In this document: positions 10,901-21,896 of the stretch, in pieces
Position numbering within the stretch: position 1 is the first letter of the stretch
Layout of the letters: the number at the start of each line of letters is the position of its first letter
DNA from: Pinus tabuliformis
Taxonomy: Eukaryota > Streptophyta > Pinopsida > Pinales > Pinaceae
Assembly: GCA_031772625.1 (NCBI GenBank)
Contig: CM062818.1
Location: 1,281,776,277-1,281,840,276, forward strand
DNA: 64,000 nucleotides
Direction: 5' to 3'
Made by a program: the position numbers and the translations under genes
The notes under the pieces: model-generated
What the model was told of the DNA's origin: nothing
Seen by the model: only the letters and a program-made list of their open reading frames with translations
Database searches by the model: none

Positions 10901-12289
10901 TATTTAATGAATAAACCAGATGTGAATGCTCGTATTATTAGATGGTTACTTTTGTTGCAGCAGTTTGATTTGACCATTGTTGACAAACCAGGTAAAGAAA
11001 ATGTTGTTGCTGACTTTTTATCTAGATTGGATTTGTCTGCAGATGAGGATGGAACAGTGGATGACCAGATGCCCGATGAACATCTGTTTGCTATCTCAGC
11101 ACTCTCTCCATGGTTTGCTGATATAGCAAACTACCTTGTTTCAGCACAGTTCCCTCCGCACCTATCTTCAAGAGAGAAGAGCAGAATCATCAGAAAAAGT
11201 GCCTCATTTACTTGGATCGGGGGAAATTTGTTCAAGCTTGGCCCCGATCAGATCTTAAGGCGTTGTGTAAGGGAGGAGGAAGTCTTTGATATCCTCCTCA
11301 CCTATCATGATGGGCCTTGTGAAGGACATTTTGCAGCAAAGAGAACTGCCTTCAAAATCCTGCAGGCAGGCTACTATTGGCCCACACTTCATCAAGATGT
11401 CAGAAGATATATCACCCAGTGTGACCAATGCCAAAGAATGGGGAAAGCGACTCAAAGGGATGAGATGCCTCTCCAACCTCAAGTGACTCTTGAGCCATTT
11501 GAGAAGTGGGGTATGGACTTTGTGGGTCCAATCAACCCTCCTTCGAGGCAAAGGTCTTACATCATTGTGTGTACTGACTACTTGAAAAAGTGGGCAGAGA
11601 CTAAAGCAATCAAAGCAGCAACAGAAGAAAAGGTGGCCGAGTTCTTAAGAGAAAACATCTTCTACAAGTTTGGCTACCCAAGAGAGCTGGTCACCGATCA
11701 AGGGAGCCAGTTCACATCCAACCTGGTTGAAGACTTACTAGCTCATCACAAGATCAAGCATAGGACTTCCACCCCCTATCACTCTCAAGCAAATGGGCAG
11801 GTGGAAGTCACCAATAGAGCATTAGAAGGGATCTTGACTAAGGTGGTGAGCAGCAGCAGAAAGGACTGGGCAGATCGCCTGGTTGAGGCCACATTGGCTT
11901 ACAACACCACCTGGAAGACCACCACTAGCTTCGCACCTTATGAGCTGGTCTATGGGAAGAAAGCTTTGCTATCCATTGAATTTGAATACAACACTTTGAG
12001 GATGGCAGCTCAGCTGGACCTAGATCTCAGCCATGCACAACAAGAAAGGTTATTACAGCTGAATGGACTGGACGGGCACCGAATGCAGGCCCTCCTTCAC
12101 TTGGAAGTGGTTCAACTTCAGAGAAAGGTGTGGCATGACCAACACCTCAATGACAAGCAATTCCAGCCAGGAGATTGGGCACTGTTGTATGACTCCAGAT
12201 ACAAAGATTTCAAGGGAAAGCTGAGAACCAGATGGCTGGGACCATATGCAGTGGAGAAATGTCATGACAATGGATCTGTTCTTATTTAG
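7994..12289 (+). pseudogene. Zinc-knuckle and Pol region of element A
   Basis: A very long reading frame of 1,431 residues. In order: two zinc knuckles (CPRCTRRHPKNEC, CFVCEEDHPTNQC; residues 5-40), a Pro/Gln-rich linker (60-190), protease with LIDLGAAINVMTRD (about 339-352), reverse transcriptase with EIYMDDFTPYG (about 746-756), RNase H with FHIHTDASNKAIGAALG (about 892-908), integrase zinc domain (YHDGPCEGHF to CDQCQRMGK, about 1102-1150), integrase core (GMDFVGPI, VTDQGSQF, GQVEVTNRALEG) and a GPY-type C terminus (RTRWLGPYAVEKCHDNG). This is complete pol order for the OTA branch. I see no second RNase H, unlike family E. Confidence 0.95.
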
Positions 12290-12496
12290 ACCATTGATGA
12301 GGAAGCCATCCCCATGCTTATCAATGGGCATTGATTGAAGATCTACAGGAAACCTCTCTCAAGACAAGAGTTCATCAGACCTATGGAGAAATCAGTGTTG
12401 GTCATAGAGAAGGGTTCTGCCTCTACTTTGGGCATACCCTGAAAGATCTACAAAAAATAAAAATAAAAAAAAATAATAATAATAATAAATAATAAA
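12290..12496 (+). other. End of Pol region and A-rich spacer of element A
   Basis: The last integrase-tail codons are followed by an A-rich stretch with AATAATAAT runs at 12460-12495. No gene or motif beyond low complexity is visible. Confidence 0.5.
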
Positions 12497-12712
12497 GATC
12501 CTTGGGTGAAAACCTTTCTGAGGCGCCCAAGGCAGGTGGTAGGGATGAAAACCTCATTGAGGCGCCCCTATTGTCTTTCAAAAAAAAAAAAAAAAAAAAG
12601 AGATTTGAAAAAGATCCTTGAGTGAAAACCTCTCTGAGGCGCTTAAGGCAGATGGCAAGGGTGAAAACCTCATTGAGGCGCCCCTGTTATCTTTCAAAAA
12701 AAAAAAAAGAGA
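12497..12712 (+). repeat. Two 116-bp tandem units with four GAAAACCTC-GAGGCGC hairpins
   Basis: The first unit starts GATCCTTGGGTGAAAAC at 12497, the second GATCCTTGAGTGAAAAC at 12613; both end in long A runs. Each holds two copies of GTGAAAACCTCNNTGAGGCGC (near 12506, 12544, 12622, 12661). CCTC-ATT-GAGG can fold as a small stem-loop. The same signature occurs in relative B at 29186-29360. Confidence 0.85.
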
Positions 12713-12925
12713 GAAAAAAAAGAAAAAAAACAATAAGCACAAAAGACAAGGACAGCAAGTTCATAATGTGAAATTGCATGCAGATTGCAGGTGTTCTATG
12801 GAGGAGAGGAAGCCTCTCAACTCAAAGCCAAGGTTCCTTATCATGCTGTCAGGAGACCTCACCAGCACCTCCTCCAAGAATACTCATTTTCTCCAAGGTA
12901 TGTGCACCATTTTATCACGGCTTGA

Positions 12926-13034
12926 GTTTTCTACAGGAAGATGCAGATTTTCTACAGGAAGGTGCAGACTTTCTACAGGAAACGCAAACTTTCTACAGGA
13001 AGCTCTGTATTTCTACAGGAAACTTCCTGTAGAA
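12926..13034 (+). repeat. Array of TTCTACAGGAA motifs, five direct plus one inverted
   Basis: TTCTACAGGAA occurs near 12929, 12949, 12970, 12990 and 13010, about 20 bases apart, followed by the inverted form CTTCCTGTAGAA at 13023-13034. The last direct copy and the inverted copy can pair into a hairpin. The bases between copies vary more than the motif. The array lies in the non-coding gap before the accessory ORFs. Confidence 0.93.
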
Positions 13035-14384
13035 GTTCAGGACGGCCCAGAATCCATTTTATGAGGAGATCTAACGACTAAGGATCGGTTTGGACGCATG
13101 CAAGCTATTGTTATCACCCTTGCACACTGTTGTCACCTCGTTCCACCATCCTTGTCGACATGCAACGAAGTTACCTGCACCAGCAAAGCAGATCGTTGAG
13201 CTATCAAAGAAAAAGCAATTTTTAAGGTAAAAAAAATGCTGAGATGTCATACCATATCCATCCCAGCCATCCATGAGCTCTGGGAGCGTGATCGTGAGGC
13301 CAAATCCTTCATCGTGCAGCATGCACCCAAGGAGGAAGAATTGTTACAAGACATCCCGCGGGAGTCCTGTAACAGTTAAGCCCGCTAGAGTGTACACTAT
13401 TCACAGCGCTAGCCATATGCAATGAAAACGCGAACGCATGCAACCAAAGCATCCAATCCATCGTCGGCAGCCTGTAAACATGAACCTCCGGCCTGTGCAA
13501 ATTCATCAGCGGCAGATAGATCCACTCATCATCGTCCAAAAACCAAAAAATCGTGTTGCAGCCGCGCAGGTAAGTGTCTCGACCCTTTCTTCCGTCAGAT
13601 TGCATGAATTTTACTTTGAATTATTTTCAAAGTGTGAAGTGAATGGGTTGAGCGGCTGTATGGCCAGTTGACTGGCCACGTCGACCGGTTAATGGTCCAG
13701 TCGGATGTTTGGGTGGCGGCCGTGACAAAAGGAATGGGCAGCACACACGTGAGAGCAATCCCATCAGGAAAAACGTATTTAGCAGAAGAGACGGCGACGG
13801 ATCTGCTGGGGGATGATGCGGCAGTAAGTGAACTCGCAGGAAAATGATGGGACGACGTCATCCAACGGTCCGGCGGGGACAGCTCACCCCCGCGCCACGG
13901 ATTTCGCCGATTCAAATCTAATCGGCTAGATTGCACCGCATGCATTTATCATTCACCGTTTGAAACTCAAGTGATCATCCGGATCCCTCTGCAGTTCGAA
14001 ACTCCGAGCCTTTGGCCATCAGAACGCCTGTGAAGCAACACCGAGAGTGCAGAACTGACTGCGGTCTTCCCCAAGAATCGCGCGCTGCTCCTACAGGAAA
14101 GCTATTTCTACAGGAAGGCGGGTTCCTCACGTCAAAAGGTGGCAGATAAAAAGGTAAACCTGAACTCTCCATGCAATTGGCTTTTGAAGGTGGCAGAATC
14201 GTCGTCTTCAGTCTGGTCGTAGGAAATTGTTGCAATTGTTGTCTGTTGTGCATAAACTGTCGTTCTACAGGATGTCAGTGTAATTAAACGGTGTTGAGGT
14301 CTTCAGAGATAAGCTTCGTGGATTATGTGCATGACAGAAGCGTAATTCTATGCTCTGTCTCAGTAGACCAAATTTCTTCCGCAT
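13035..14384 (+). other. 1.35-kb spacer before the accessory ORFs of element A
   Basis: There is no convincing coding sequence here. It is more GC-rich than its surroundings (CCGCGCCACGG near 13893) and holds further TTCTACAGGA copies near 14092, 14104 and 14262. It may act as leader for a separate mRNA of the accessory ORFs, as env-like ORFs of Athila-type elements are thought to be expressed from spliced RNA (inference). Confidence 0.5.
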
Positions 14385-14984
14385 TTGCCACCTTTAGTTA
14401 AAGCAACAGTTTTTATCATGTCGGGTGGGTTTATTAGACGGGAACCCACTGATTCATCAAAGTTAAGGGAAAACCAGGAGGTGGTGGAGCTCTTCACACG
14501 TGTGCAATGGATATCCTTTTGTGACAAGTTGCAGGGTTATGACGACGAAGTGGCAGAAGAATTTTTACAAGCTTTGAGGCCGAAATCCAAAACATTGGCC
14601 ACCATGAACTTCAGGGGCCTAAGCCTCAAGCTCACCCTGCAATATATCAGTCGAATTACTGAACTTCCAATGGGTTTGCCATGGGATAAGGAAGAAAGGA
14701 AGTTGAGCCAACAGGCCAAGAAAGAATTCTTTCCCCCTGAGGAGGAATTCTCGGAGGACAAAAATGGGGTGCGTAGAACCAGTTTGCTGCCACCATGGAA
14801 TGAAGTCAGCCTGCAGATCATGAAGTATATAACCTGTGAAGGCCGTTTTAGCATTGTGTACGGGTATCACTTTCAGTTGCTCACTGAATTAAGGCACCAG
14901 ATTGATCTTCCTGTAGAAAATAAACTGAGCATCCCTTATTTCCTGCTACAGTCTCTAATTGAGTGTGCCACAAAGTTAAAATAA
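14385..14984 (+). pseudogene. Accessory ORF 1 of element A (CEGR-motif protein, 199 aa)
   Basis: A 199-residue plus-strand frame after pol. The N half is acidic and Gln/Leu-rich. The C half has WNEVSLQIMKYITCEGRF, then SIVYGYHFQLLTEL and SIPYFLLQSLIECATKL. Position and layout recall the 'putative plant transposon protein' ORFs found after integrase in Athila-like elements, though I cannot run the profile search. Clear relatives are at 47418-48125 (unit C) and 26178-26387 (element B). No signal peptide or membrane segment is obvious, so an envelope role is not supported. A better start may be the MSGGFIRREP methionine 11 codons in. Confidence 0.75.
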
Positions 14985-15014
14985 GGCATACCCGACCAGG
15001 TAGCCCACCATGGA

Positions 15015-15962
15015 TTGATCAAACTTCTTGTGGAGGATGCACTTCATTCATACAAGGTTCCCCTCTCATGGGAAGCATTCAGAAATTTGACAAGAGATGG
15101 AGACATAAGGATGTTGACTGAAGAAAGTGGTTCCTCCAGCAGTGAGGAAAAAGAATCAGTGGCCGCGGGAAAGAAAGAAACAGGCCAAAAGACCCCGACC
15201 ACAGTGCAGAAGAAAGAAAAAAGGAAGAAGCACGAGAAAAAGGATGCCAAGGAGAAAGATGACACACCCATCTTGTCAGCAAGAGAGAAAAGGTTGCAGA
15301 GCAGAACGGACAAAGCTGAGAAGGTCCACATCAGCAAAAGTACCTCATCAGCACCCGCAGCCAAGCCAAAAAGCAAAACTCATGCAGCAAAGCAAGCCAA
15401 GGTGGTGACACCTGTGTCTACAGGAAAGCAGAAACAGGCTTCTACAGGAAGCCCGAAAACAGAAAAAGGGTCTTCTACAGGAAGCCCGAAATTGACTAAA
15501 ACAGGGTCTTCTACAGGAAGCCCTGAAAAAGTAAAACCCAAGGAGAAGAAGGCGTACATTCTAGCAAGGGAGGCAGCAACTGTGCTGGCCACCCTCAGCA
15601 CGCCACCTAAGCCAAAAGAGAAGAGAAAGAGGGAGACCCCTCTATACTTTAAAGCTCGAAGAAGTGTTAGGATAAAGACGGGCAAGCCACAGCCTCCATC
15701 CAGCAACCAAATCACTACAGGGGATGCCCCTACTTCACCCAGTGAGAAGTCCCCCTCGAAGATATCGGTCACCTACGAGAGGGGGAGCCCAAAAACAACT
15801 ACTTGGAAAGGAAGGTTAGACCAATCGGCTTCAAAAGACCAGCTTAAGGGCAAGAAAACAGAAAAGAGGGAAGGAACGACACCCTCATCGCCACCAAGGG
15901 CAGAACAGGCAGAGCCACCAAAAGTAGCAAAGAAAGAGCGTATTTCGGAGCCTAGTTCTTAG
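15015..15962 (+). pseudogene. Accessory ORF 2 of element A (Lys/Ser/Pro-rich, 315 aa)
   Basis: A highly basic frame following accessory ORF 1. After a short ordered start (LLVEDALHSYKVPLSWEAF) come long Lys/Glu and Ser/Thr/Pro stretches. Between residues 135 and 175 the TCTACAGGAAGC motif is read four times as STG(K/S). Near residues 180-230 stands REAATVLATLSTPPKPKEK, then LYFKARRSVRIKTGKPQPP, matched in relative B at 25498-25827. The composition suggests a disordered nucleic-acid-binding tail. It could form one protein with accessory ORF 1; I leave that open. Confidence 0.7.
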
Positions 15963-16011
15963 CCAAGGACTAGGAGCTGGAACAAAATTGCTCAAGGATA
16001 AGCAAATATTT

Positions 16012-16022
16012 TAGTTGGGGGG
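16012..16022 (+). promoter_or_regulatory. Polypurine tract of element A
   Basis: TAGTTGGGGGG directly abuts TGATGATCAGCC of the 3' LTR. It would prime plus-strand DNA synthesis and fixes the LTR start at 16023. Confidence 0.8.
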
Positions 16023-18126
16023 TGATGATCAGCCCCAATTTTTGGTAACAATTTGGGCTCATTTGGCCTACTTAACTTGCTCAACCCTTCATCTTTTATC
16101 ACTTATGCATCTTTTCTTAGTATATTCGTGTTATTTATAGGAAGAAGGGCAGGCATTATTCCTATGTGACTAATACATAATGATTTCAGGTTTTTTGACA
16201 TTAAATGGAGCAAAGACCACGCAAATGGAGACAAGGAGACAGCAAAGGTGGCATTGCAAGTTTATAGGGAGGTTGTCTACAACCTTGAATGACCTCCCTC
16301 GTGATCTCCACCCTAACTCCGAGCTCCAACAGCTATCCCCACCGAGCTTAAAGGCAGCCAACGGATTCTACAGGAACAACAGTTTAACTTTTAGTTGGAC
16401 AGCCAAGCTCCACTAATTGAGGAAGCCAGCGTGGTCCTCATCATGTATAAATATTAAGGCCGTAGCCTTTGATAGAAGCTTTTTGAACCTTTGAACTACT
16501 GTTGCAATTTCTGAGTACGAGCTACAGCTCGGTGTTTTTGCTTTTTGTAAGCCAGTTTTGGCATGTTGTTAGACTCATGATTATTTAATAAAGGCAGGCA
16601 GATTTGGATCTAATCCTGAGTTCTTAAGAGGAGCTATAGCTCTCAGGTTAGGGCCCAACCTGAGAGCAATAGACCTCCTTTTCCTTGTATTGTTACTTGT
16701 CTTTTTCCTTTCAGCACTTCGTTTCTCTGTTTTGTCATGCATTTGGAAAACACAGTCTGCTGATTTAATTTCTTTTATGTGATTGAGTAGGATTAGTTTA
16801 TGGTTAAAGTGCTTTCAGTTGCTTAGATTAGAGTAGGAGGATTAGTATTCATTAGAGCTCCAAGAAAAGGTTGACAGTGCACTCACTGCCATCTCTGTTT
16901 AGAGATTGGGGGTGTAGACCGTACCAACCACCAAAAAAAACGCAGTCTCATACGTTCATGCAAGCTGCAACACAATCATTTCAATCATAGAACCGTCCAT
17001 GCATTCTGATCTTGAGCAGTACTTCTTCGTCCCAACACCATGCACGATTTTTCTCTGAAGTTTACATTGCTGTTCGTTGGTTTAATCACACAGTTAGAAT
17101 AAGTTGATGGAATTCTCGGTTTTGTGCAGGACATAGAGGATTTGTTCCATTTACACTGTGCGGCATTGCTCTGTTACCTTCTTCTTCTTCTCAACCTCGC
17201 CTAAGCCACCCGCTCAACCTCTGTTCAGCTCGTTTGCCTTCCAACACCTCTACTGTTCACGTAGCTCCATCTTTTTGACTTTTCATTGCTTCCAACCTTC
17301 CATCCACCAACCAACTGCATGCACTCGCTCTCCACCTCATCTCTCTGTCTCTGAACCATCACAAGCTCCCTTTCCATCCTACCTATCCACCCATACAACT
17401 CCTCCACTCCTCCATCACCCAAAACTCCAACCGCAGAACATCCTGTAGAAGTTAGCAGACTTCCTGTAGAAATCCCGAGCTTCCTGTAGGATCCCCTGCA
17501 GACATCCTGTAGAAACCTGCAACCTCGGTTGCCAAGCACCTGAATGTTGTGGACTTCTGTGGAATGATGTTAGGGATCCCCTGGAACCTCTCCTAGCCCT
17601 CCTGACCTTTCCCAAGCTTTCTTTCCCTTCGCACTACCCCTGCACAGTCAAAACCTAATAAGAAACAAAATCATAATAACTCCAACCACTTAAGCAAAAA
17701 TATAAAAACAATGTTCTTTTCAATGGAAGTAGTTTAAATTCATGCATTTCATATCACTAGAAGTAATGGCATCATTTTTAGGAGTTACATTCCCATCGTT
17801 GCATTGTAAGGATTAAGCTAGTCAGATTAGGGTTTACTAGGGTTTCCATGTTTGGTTGGCTTTCAGTTCATTCTTGCAAAGTAGGTTAATTTCCTTTGAG
17901 ATAGTCTTCGTTCATCATTTAGAAAGCTTCTTCTGAGAACATATAGAAGTTGGCTTGAGCCCTAGCGGACTTGTGCCAGCTGACCAAGTGATAGCTGCGA
18001 CAAGAGCTAGTAATTGTGCCTACAACATCGTCGCTTCCAAGTTTGTTACGAACTACCGGGTTGATAAAATTAGAGAAGGAAGCTCCAGGAGTTGTAGCAT
18101 TATTGCTACAATACTGGAGCCCACCA
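16023..18126 (+). repeat. 3' LTR of element A (about 2,104 bp)
   Basis: Near-identical copy of 4578-6677. By-eye comparison finds roughly 40 substitutions and a few short indels, largely C/T and G/A. The TATA box (16446-16453), the single TTCTACAGGAA (16366) and the four-motif cluster (about 17440-17515) are kept. It is followed by the target duplication GCATC at 18127-18131. Confidence 0.95.
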
Positions 18127-18131
18127 GCATC
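18127..18131. repeat. Target site duplication of element A, right copy (GCATC)
   Basis: Matches 4573-4577 exactly and directly follows the 3' LTR terminus CCCACCA. Confidence 0.93.
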
Positions 18132-18852
18132 CAGGCATGTGGTCTTGGAACCTATGCTTGTCTCATCTTGAAGCAAGTGAAACATTGTATTGAGTGTGGC
18201 TAGACCACCAATGTACTTCTTCATGTTGTTTGTACTTAGTACAAGTCATTACCAGTGGCCTCGCGCATCAACTACTCCATGTACCTATCGAGCTCCAGCT
18301 GGACTTGGTTTTTGTTCTTAGATTTGGTAAGGGAACCTACATATGTTCACTCTCTTCCTCAGCTGCTGGCTATTGCAGATCATCAACTTGTATTGGCATT
18401 GTTTTCTTTGTCATTACACCTTGCATTTGTTCTTCTTTCTATTTTTGCTTCTCAGCTCTCATTCTTCCTTTGACTCTTATTCTACTTGCTCCGATCTCAA
18501 TTCTACTACCAACACGCTCTACTTTTCTCTCTCCCTTCGCTCTGTTGTCTATGTCCTCTCCTTCCTTTTTCTTCTGATGTCAAACCTACCTGCATGAAGA
18601 TTGAATCTGCTTTGGCTCTACAACTTTGTTCTCCCTCTATTATATCAGCAGTTTCCTCTTTCCCTGATCCTATACTGGATTTCTACCTTCTACCACTATT
18701 GTTCATCTTGTTTCCATGTTAGACTTGACTCATTTTCTGTAAATAGTTGGGCATCTTCATATATTGGCAAGTAAACTAGCACTTTCTCAATTGTGCCCCT
18801 AGTACTTCTTTTAGTGGTCTATCTTGAAATAGCTCTCTTTGGTGCCATGGTA
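18132..18852 (-). pseudogene. Unidentified broken coding-like sequence, split by element A
   Basis: The minus strand shows a long run with coding character, starting at a possible ATG near 18850 (MAPKRAISR), then a Lys/Arg/Glu-rich part and, near 18130-18224, MKKYIGGLATLNTMF. Similar coding character continues across the insertion at 4440-4577. It is broken in several places. I do not recognise the family; gag or an accessory ORF of another retroelement is possible, and a decayed host gene cannot be excluded. Confidence 0.45.
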
Positions 18853-20529
18853 TAATGACTGCATGAGAGAAGCACTTCACGAGTGTCGTACTTGTGGGAC
18901 AAAATGAACACTCATGGCAAGCAAACATTAGCTCTTACAAATCTAACTTTACAACATGATCAAGTAGCAACCAAGGAATCTCATGAGAAGAAATGCATAA
19001 TTTTGACAGACAGGGGTGACTAATTGACTCTGGGAACTGTGCACTATGCAGTCCCAATAGTCAGTGTGGAAGCTTGATGAATGGAACTATGCAATGCATA
19101 GTACAGTGTAGGACACTGCATGGGCACATTCCGCAGTCTCTATGACTAAACTGGGAGACTGGATCCTAGAACTGCACAGTTGGAGCCAGCTCAGGATAGG
19201 CTCTGAGAAATTCCAAATGCCACCCTTGACCTCCCAAATTTCATAATGCATGCAAGTGATTGTCAGATTCAGGAAAAGGGGAGCCCATACCTATTCATGG
19301 GAGTGTGATGACAAGTAGATCTGAAGGATGGGGTGATGTTGAGTGCAAATATCAATAAGTGTAGTTGTATGCATGTGAAAAAAGTGCAGCAATCGATTAA
19401 ACTAAAGTAACATGAAGTGTGTGAAGGGAGTCAGCACAATGGTGACTGTTGGTGCAAAAATAGGAAAACTCATGTGAAATTTGAGAAAGACAATCTATAA
19501 CTTGAAACAACACTTATATAAGATAAAACAAGCTAAAACGCCATCATTCATTCAACCAAACAAGTGAAACAACACTCTCACAAGCTAAATAAGAGAAAGA
19601 GACAAAAAAAGAAGAAAAAGGCGATAAAAACAAAACTCACTCTTAAAAGCAATGACAATGCCCCGAAGGCCCCTTTATCGCCTAGGGAAGCTAGATCTTG
19701 ATGATCAAATGAATAAGTGAGCTCTAGAGGTGTTGATTACATAGAGTTGAGAAAAATGGAGTTCATGACTTGTATGCTCGAGATCAAGGAAAACAAGAAC
19801 ACTTGGCATAAAATTCTAATGATGGCAATGTGTCACCTTTAGGAAACTAATAATAGATCCCTACTTCCTAGGGATGCTTTTCCTCTTAGACTGTTTCTTT
19901 CTGAGAAAATTGTCATGCACTACCTTGAAAGATTGCATAATTCTGGGAAGGACCCGACAACTCTCTAGTTCATGCAATAGGTAGTTTCTGAGCACAATAT
20001 GTTCTCCGCAATTTTTTGGTTGAGTGGCTCTGAGCTGCCTCTCAGACTCTATGCAATTTCCCAATTGAAGGTAGGATTTCAGTTGGTTTTGTGCAATTTT
20101 TGGGTTGAAGGCTCACTTGCTGGCCTATACTGCTCTGCACAATTTCCCAGCTAAAGACAAGTTTCTAACTGGGTTTGCGCAATTCTGGAACCAAGGCTCA
20201 CTACTGGGTTGCACTTCACAATTCTTGAGAGCAAGCCTCAATGCTAGGCTGCACTACGCAATTCCTGAGAGCAAGGCTAGATGCTCGCTAGGACTATGCA
20301 GTTTACCAAGGCACTGAATGAACTCGATGCAACCAAGTCATAGGGGGTCAGTTTGTGGTTAGATAGCAAAGAAAATAAACGAACACAAGTTGTAAAGCTA
20401 AAGATAAATTCAAATGAAAACACAAGTACCTGAGTAGTGCAAGACAAGATTTTAAGATTTAAGGAGGGAGGCTCCAAAATGAAGTGAATGAAAAATTTTG
20501 GAGGGTGGTTGTAGCCGCTAAAATAGACA
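18853..20529. other. Gene-free AT-rich stretch with scattered GCAATTTCC/GCACTGCAC repeats
   Basis: No supported gene. Short phrases such as ACTATGCAGTCCC, CTATGCAATGCATAG and GAACTGCACAG recur at 19030-19180, and a denser array lies at 19990-20310. A CCCCGAAGGCCCC run stands near 19661. It may be the remainder of the element or host sequence into which A inserted. Confidence 0.45.
19990..20310. repeat. Degenerate tandem repeat, about 40-48 bp period
   Basis: Repeated units of the form TGCGCAATTCC(T/C)GAG, then AGCAAGGCTCA, then TGCTGGGTTG. At least five are readable between 20090 and 20310, with older ones from 19990. Period and sequence both vary. The core GCAATT(C/T)C is the best kept part. 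Confidence 0.65.
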
Positions 20530-21198
20530 AGTACAAAATATTATACATTGTGTGTCACCTAATCTCAAAAGTTATCAATAAGAGGTATGTCATTTAATTT
20601 CGCAATTCCAAGCTTTCAATATTGTTTTCGTTCCTAGGATTCATAATGTTGTTGTTGATACATTAGAAAATTTTGTTATTGGGTTTTCACCACTTAAGAA
20701 TGGATTTTCTGTTGAAATTATTTACAAGCCATCCATACTTGATAATATCACTACCTTTTGTGTTTTTAATGATGACCAATAGGTATTGGATTTTATGGGG
20801 AACACTGATGTGTTGAAGGATGCAACCATTGACAAAGACGAGCATGATAAATAATTTCAGGATGCAGCATAGGCAAGTAAAGGAAACCATATGCCCAAGG
20901 GCATGGTGTCACTTGAAAAGTTGTATGACTTGTAAATTGCTTCTGGTGATCGATCAACGAGAAGACTCATACCTCGACCTTATCACATGAGAAAATACAT
21001 CTTGGTAAAGAAAAAAATATGAATTTTGTCAATCTTAGTACTTTATGCACACCTCAAGAGAGGCAATCTTTCATCTACCTTTTCAAGAAAAACCAAGATG
21101 TTTTCATGTGGACATACGATTATCTCAAAACTTATGATACGTGAATAATCTAGCATGTAATTCCAATTAAATAATGAGCCAAGCCTTTTCAGTAGAAG

Positions 21199-21823
21199 TT
21201 GCATAAATTTCATCTGACATTTGAGCCCCTGATTCAAAAAGAGTTGTGGAAGTTGTTGGATGCTCAGATCAACTTCAAATTGAGACATTCGACATGGGTA
21301 TTAAATTTGGTTCTAATAATAAATAAGTCCGAGGAAATACACTTGTGCGTAGATTTTTGCAATCTTAATTGTGCCTCACACAAGGATAAGTATCCAATGT
21401 CGTCAATGGAGAAAATCCTACAGGTAGTATTGAGGTTTGAGATGTTTTCCTTGCATATTTTTTGGCTACAACAAGGTTCTAGTGTCATAACCTAATATAA
21501 ATAAAACAATATTTCAAACCAAGTGGGGCACATTTGCATTTAAGATAATTTCATTTGGACTGATCAATGCAGGTGCCACTTTCCAATGTATGATGGACAT
21601 CGCATTCCATGATTTGATTGGATAGAGCGTAGTGGTCTATCTTGATGACATATTGGTGTTTTCAAAAAGAATATCTGACCACTTGTGCCATTTGAAACAA
21701 ATTTTCAAGAGAATTTTTGTAGTGTCTAAGGGAAATCTCTTGGGCCATATCATTGAAAAGAGTGTGATTAAGGTGGAACCTGAAAGGGTCATAACTATTT
21801 CTCAGATTTCCTTCCTTAGTTAA
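21199..21823 (+). pseudogene. Reverse transcriptase remnant of element D
   Basis: Blocks visible in plus-strand frames: IQKELWKLLDAQINFKLRH, IHLCVDFCNLNCASHKDKYP and VYLDDILVFSKRISDH, with the YLDD catalytic pair, then NLLGHIIEKSVIKVEPERV. These are in the RT order of family E (compare 38541-39088). Fossil pol sequence. Confidence 0.8.
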
Positions 21824-21896
21824 CAAGAAAGCCATGCAGCCCTTCTTGGGGAAAGTCAATTTCCTTTGAAAATTCATCTCTAACTATGCACAAATA

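Larger units (their letters stand above)
4578..18126 (+). mobile_element. Element A: near-whole Ty3/gypsy element of the Athila/Tat branch, 13.5 kb
   Basis: Order: 2.1-kb LTR, tRNA-Asp primer site, repeat-rich leader, gag, pol (protease, RT, RNase H, integrase), hairpin repeats, short-motif array, two accessory ORFs, polypurine tract, second LTR. The RT wording (KATKKDHFPLPFIDQVLDGL, TFTCPWGTFAYRVLPFGLCNA), the tRNA-Asp primer and the accessory ORFs after integrase fit the OTA (Athila/Tat) branch. I count roughly 40 mismatches between the LTRs by eye, about 2 percent, mostly transitions, so this is among the youngest insertions here. It looks nearly whole with about two breaks in its main coding region. 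Confidence 0.93.

Noticed and set aside
12926-13034. CRISPR-like array of regular repeats and spacers
   Set aside because: Repeats are 11 bases, spacers about 9, in a plant LTR element; this does not fit any CRISPR array.
13035-13945. Minus-strand frames of 83-116 residues in the spacer of element A
   Set aside because: No recognisable domain, no neighbours on that strand, and GC-rich DNA makes chance frames longer.
15015-15962. Accessory ORF 2 of A as an envelope protein
   Set aside because: No signal peptide or hydrophobic membrane segment; composition is Lys/Ser/Pro-rich throughout.
18194-18597. Plus-strand hydrophobic Leu/Ser/Phe-rich frames
   Set aside because: The opposite strand carries the coding character (Lys/Glu/Arg-rich); these are its shadows.
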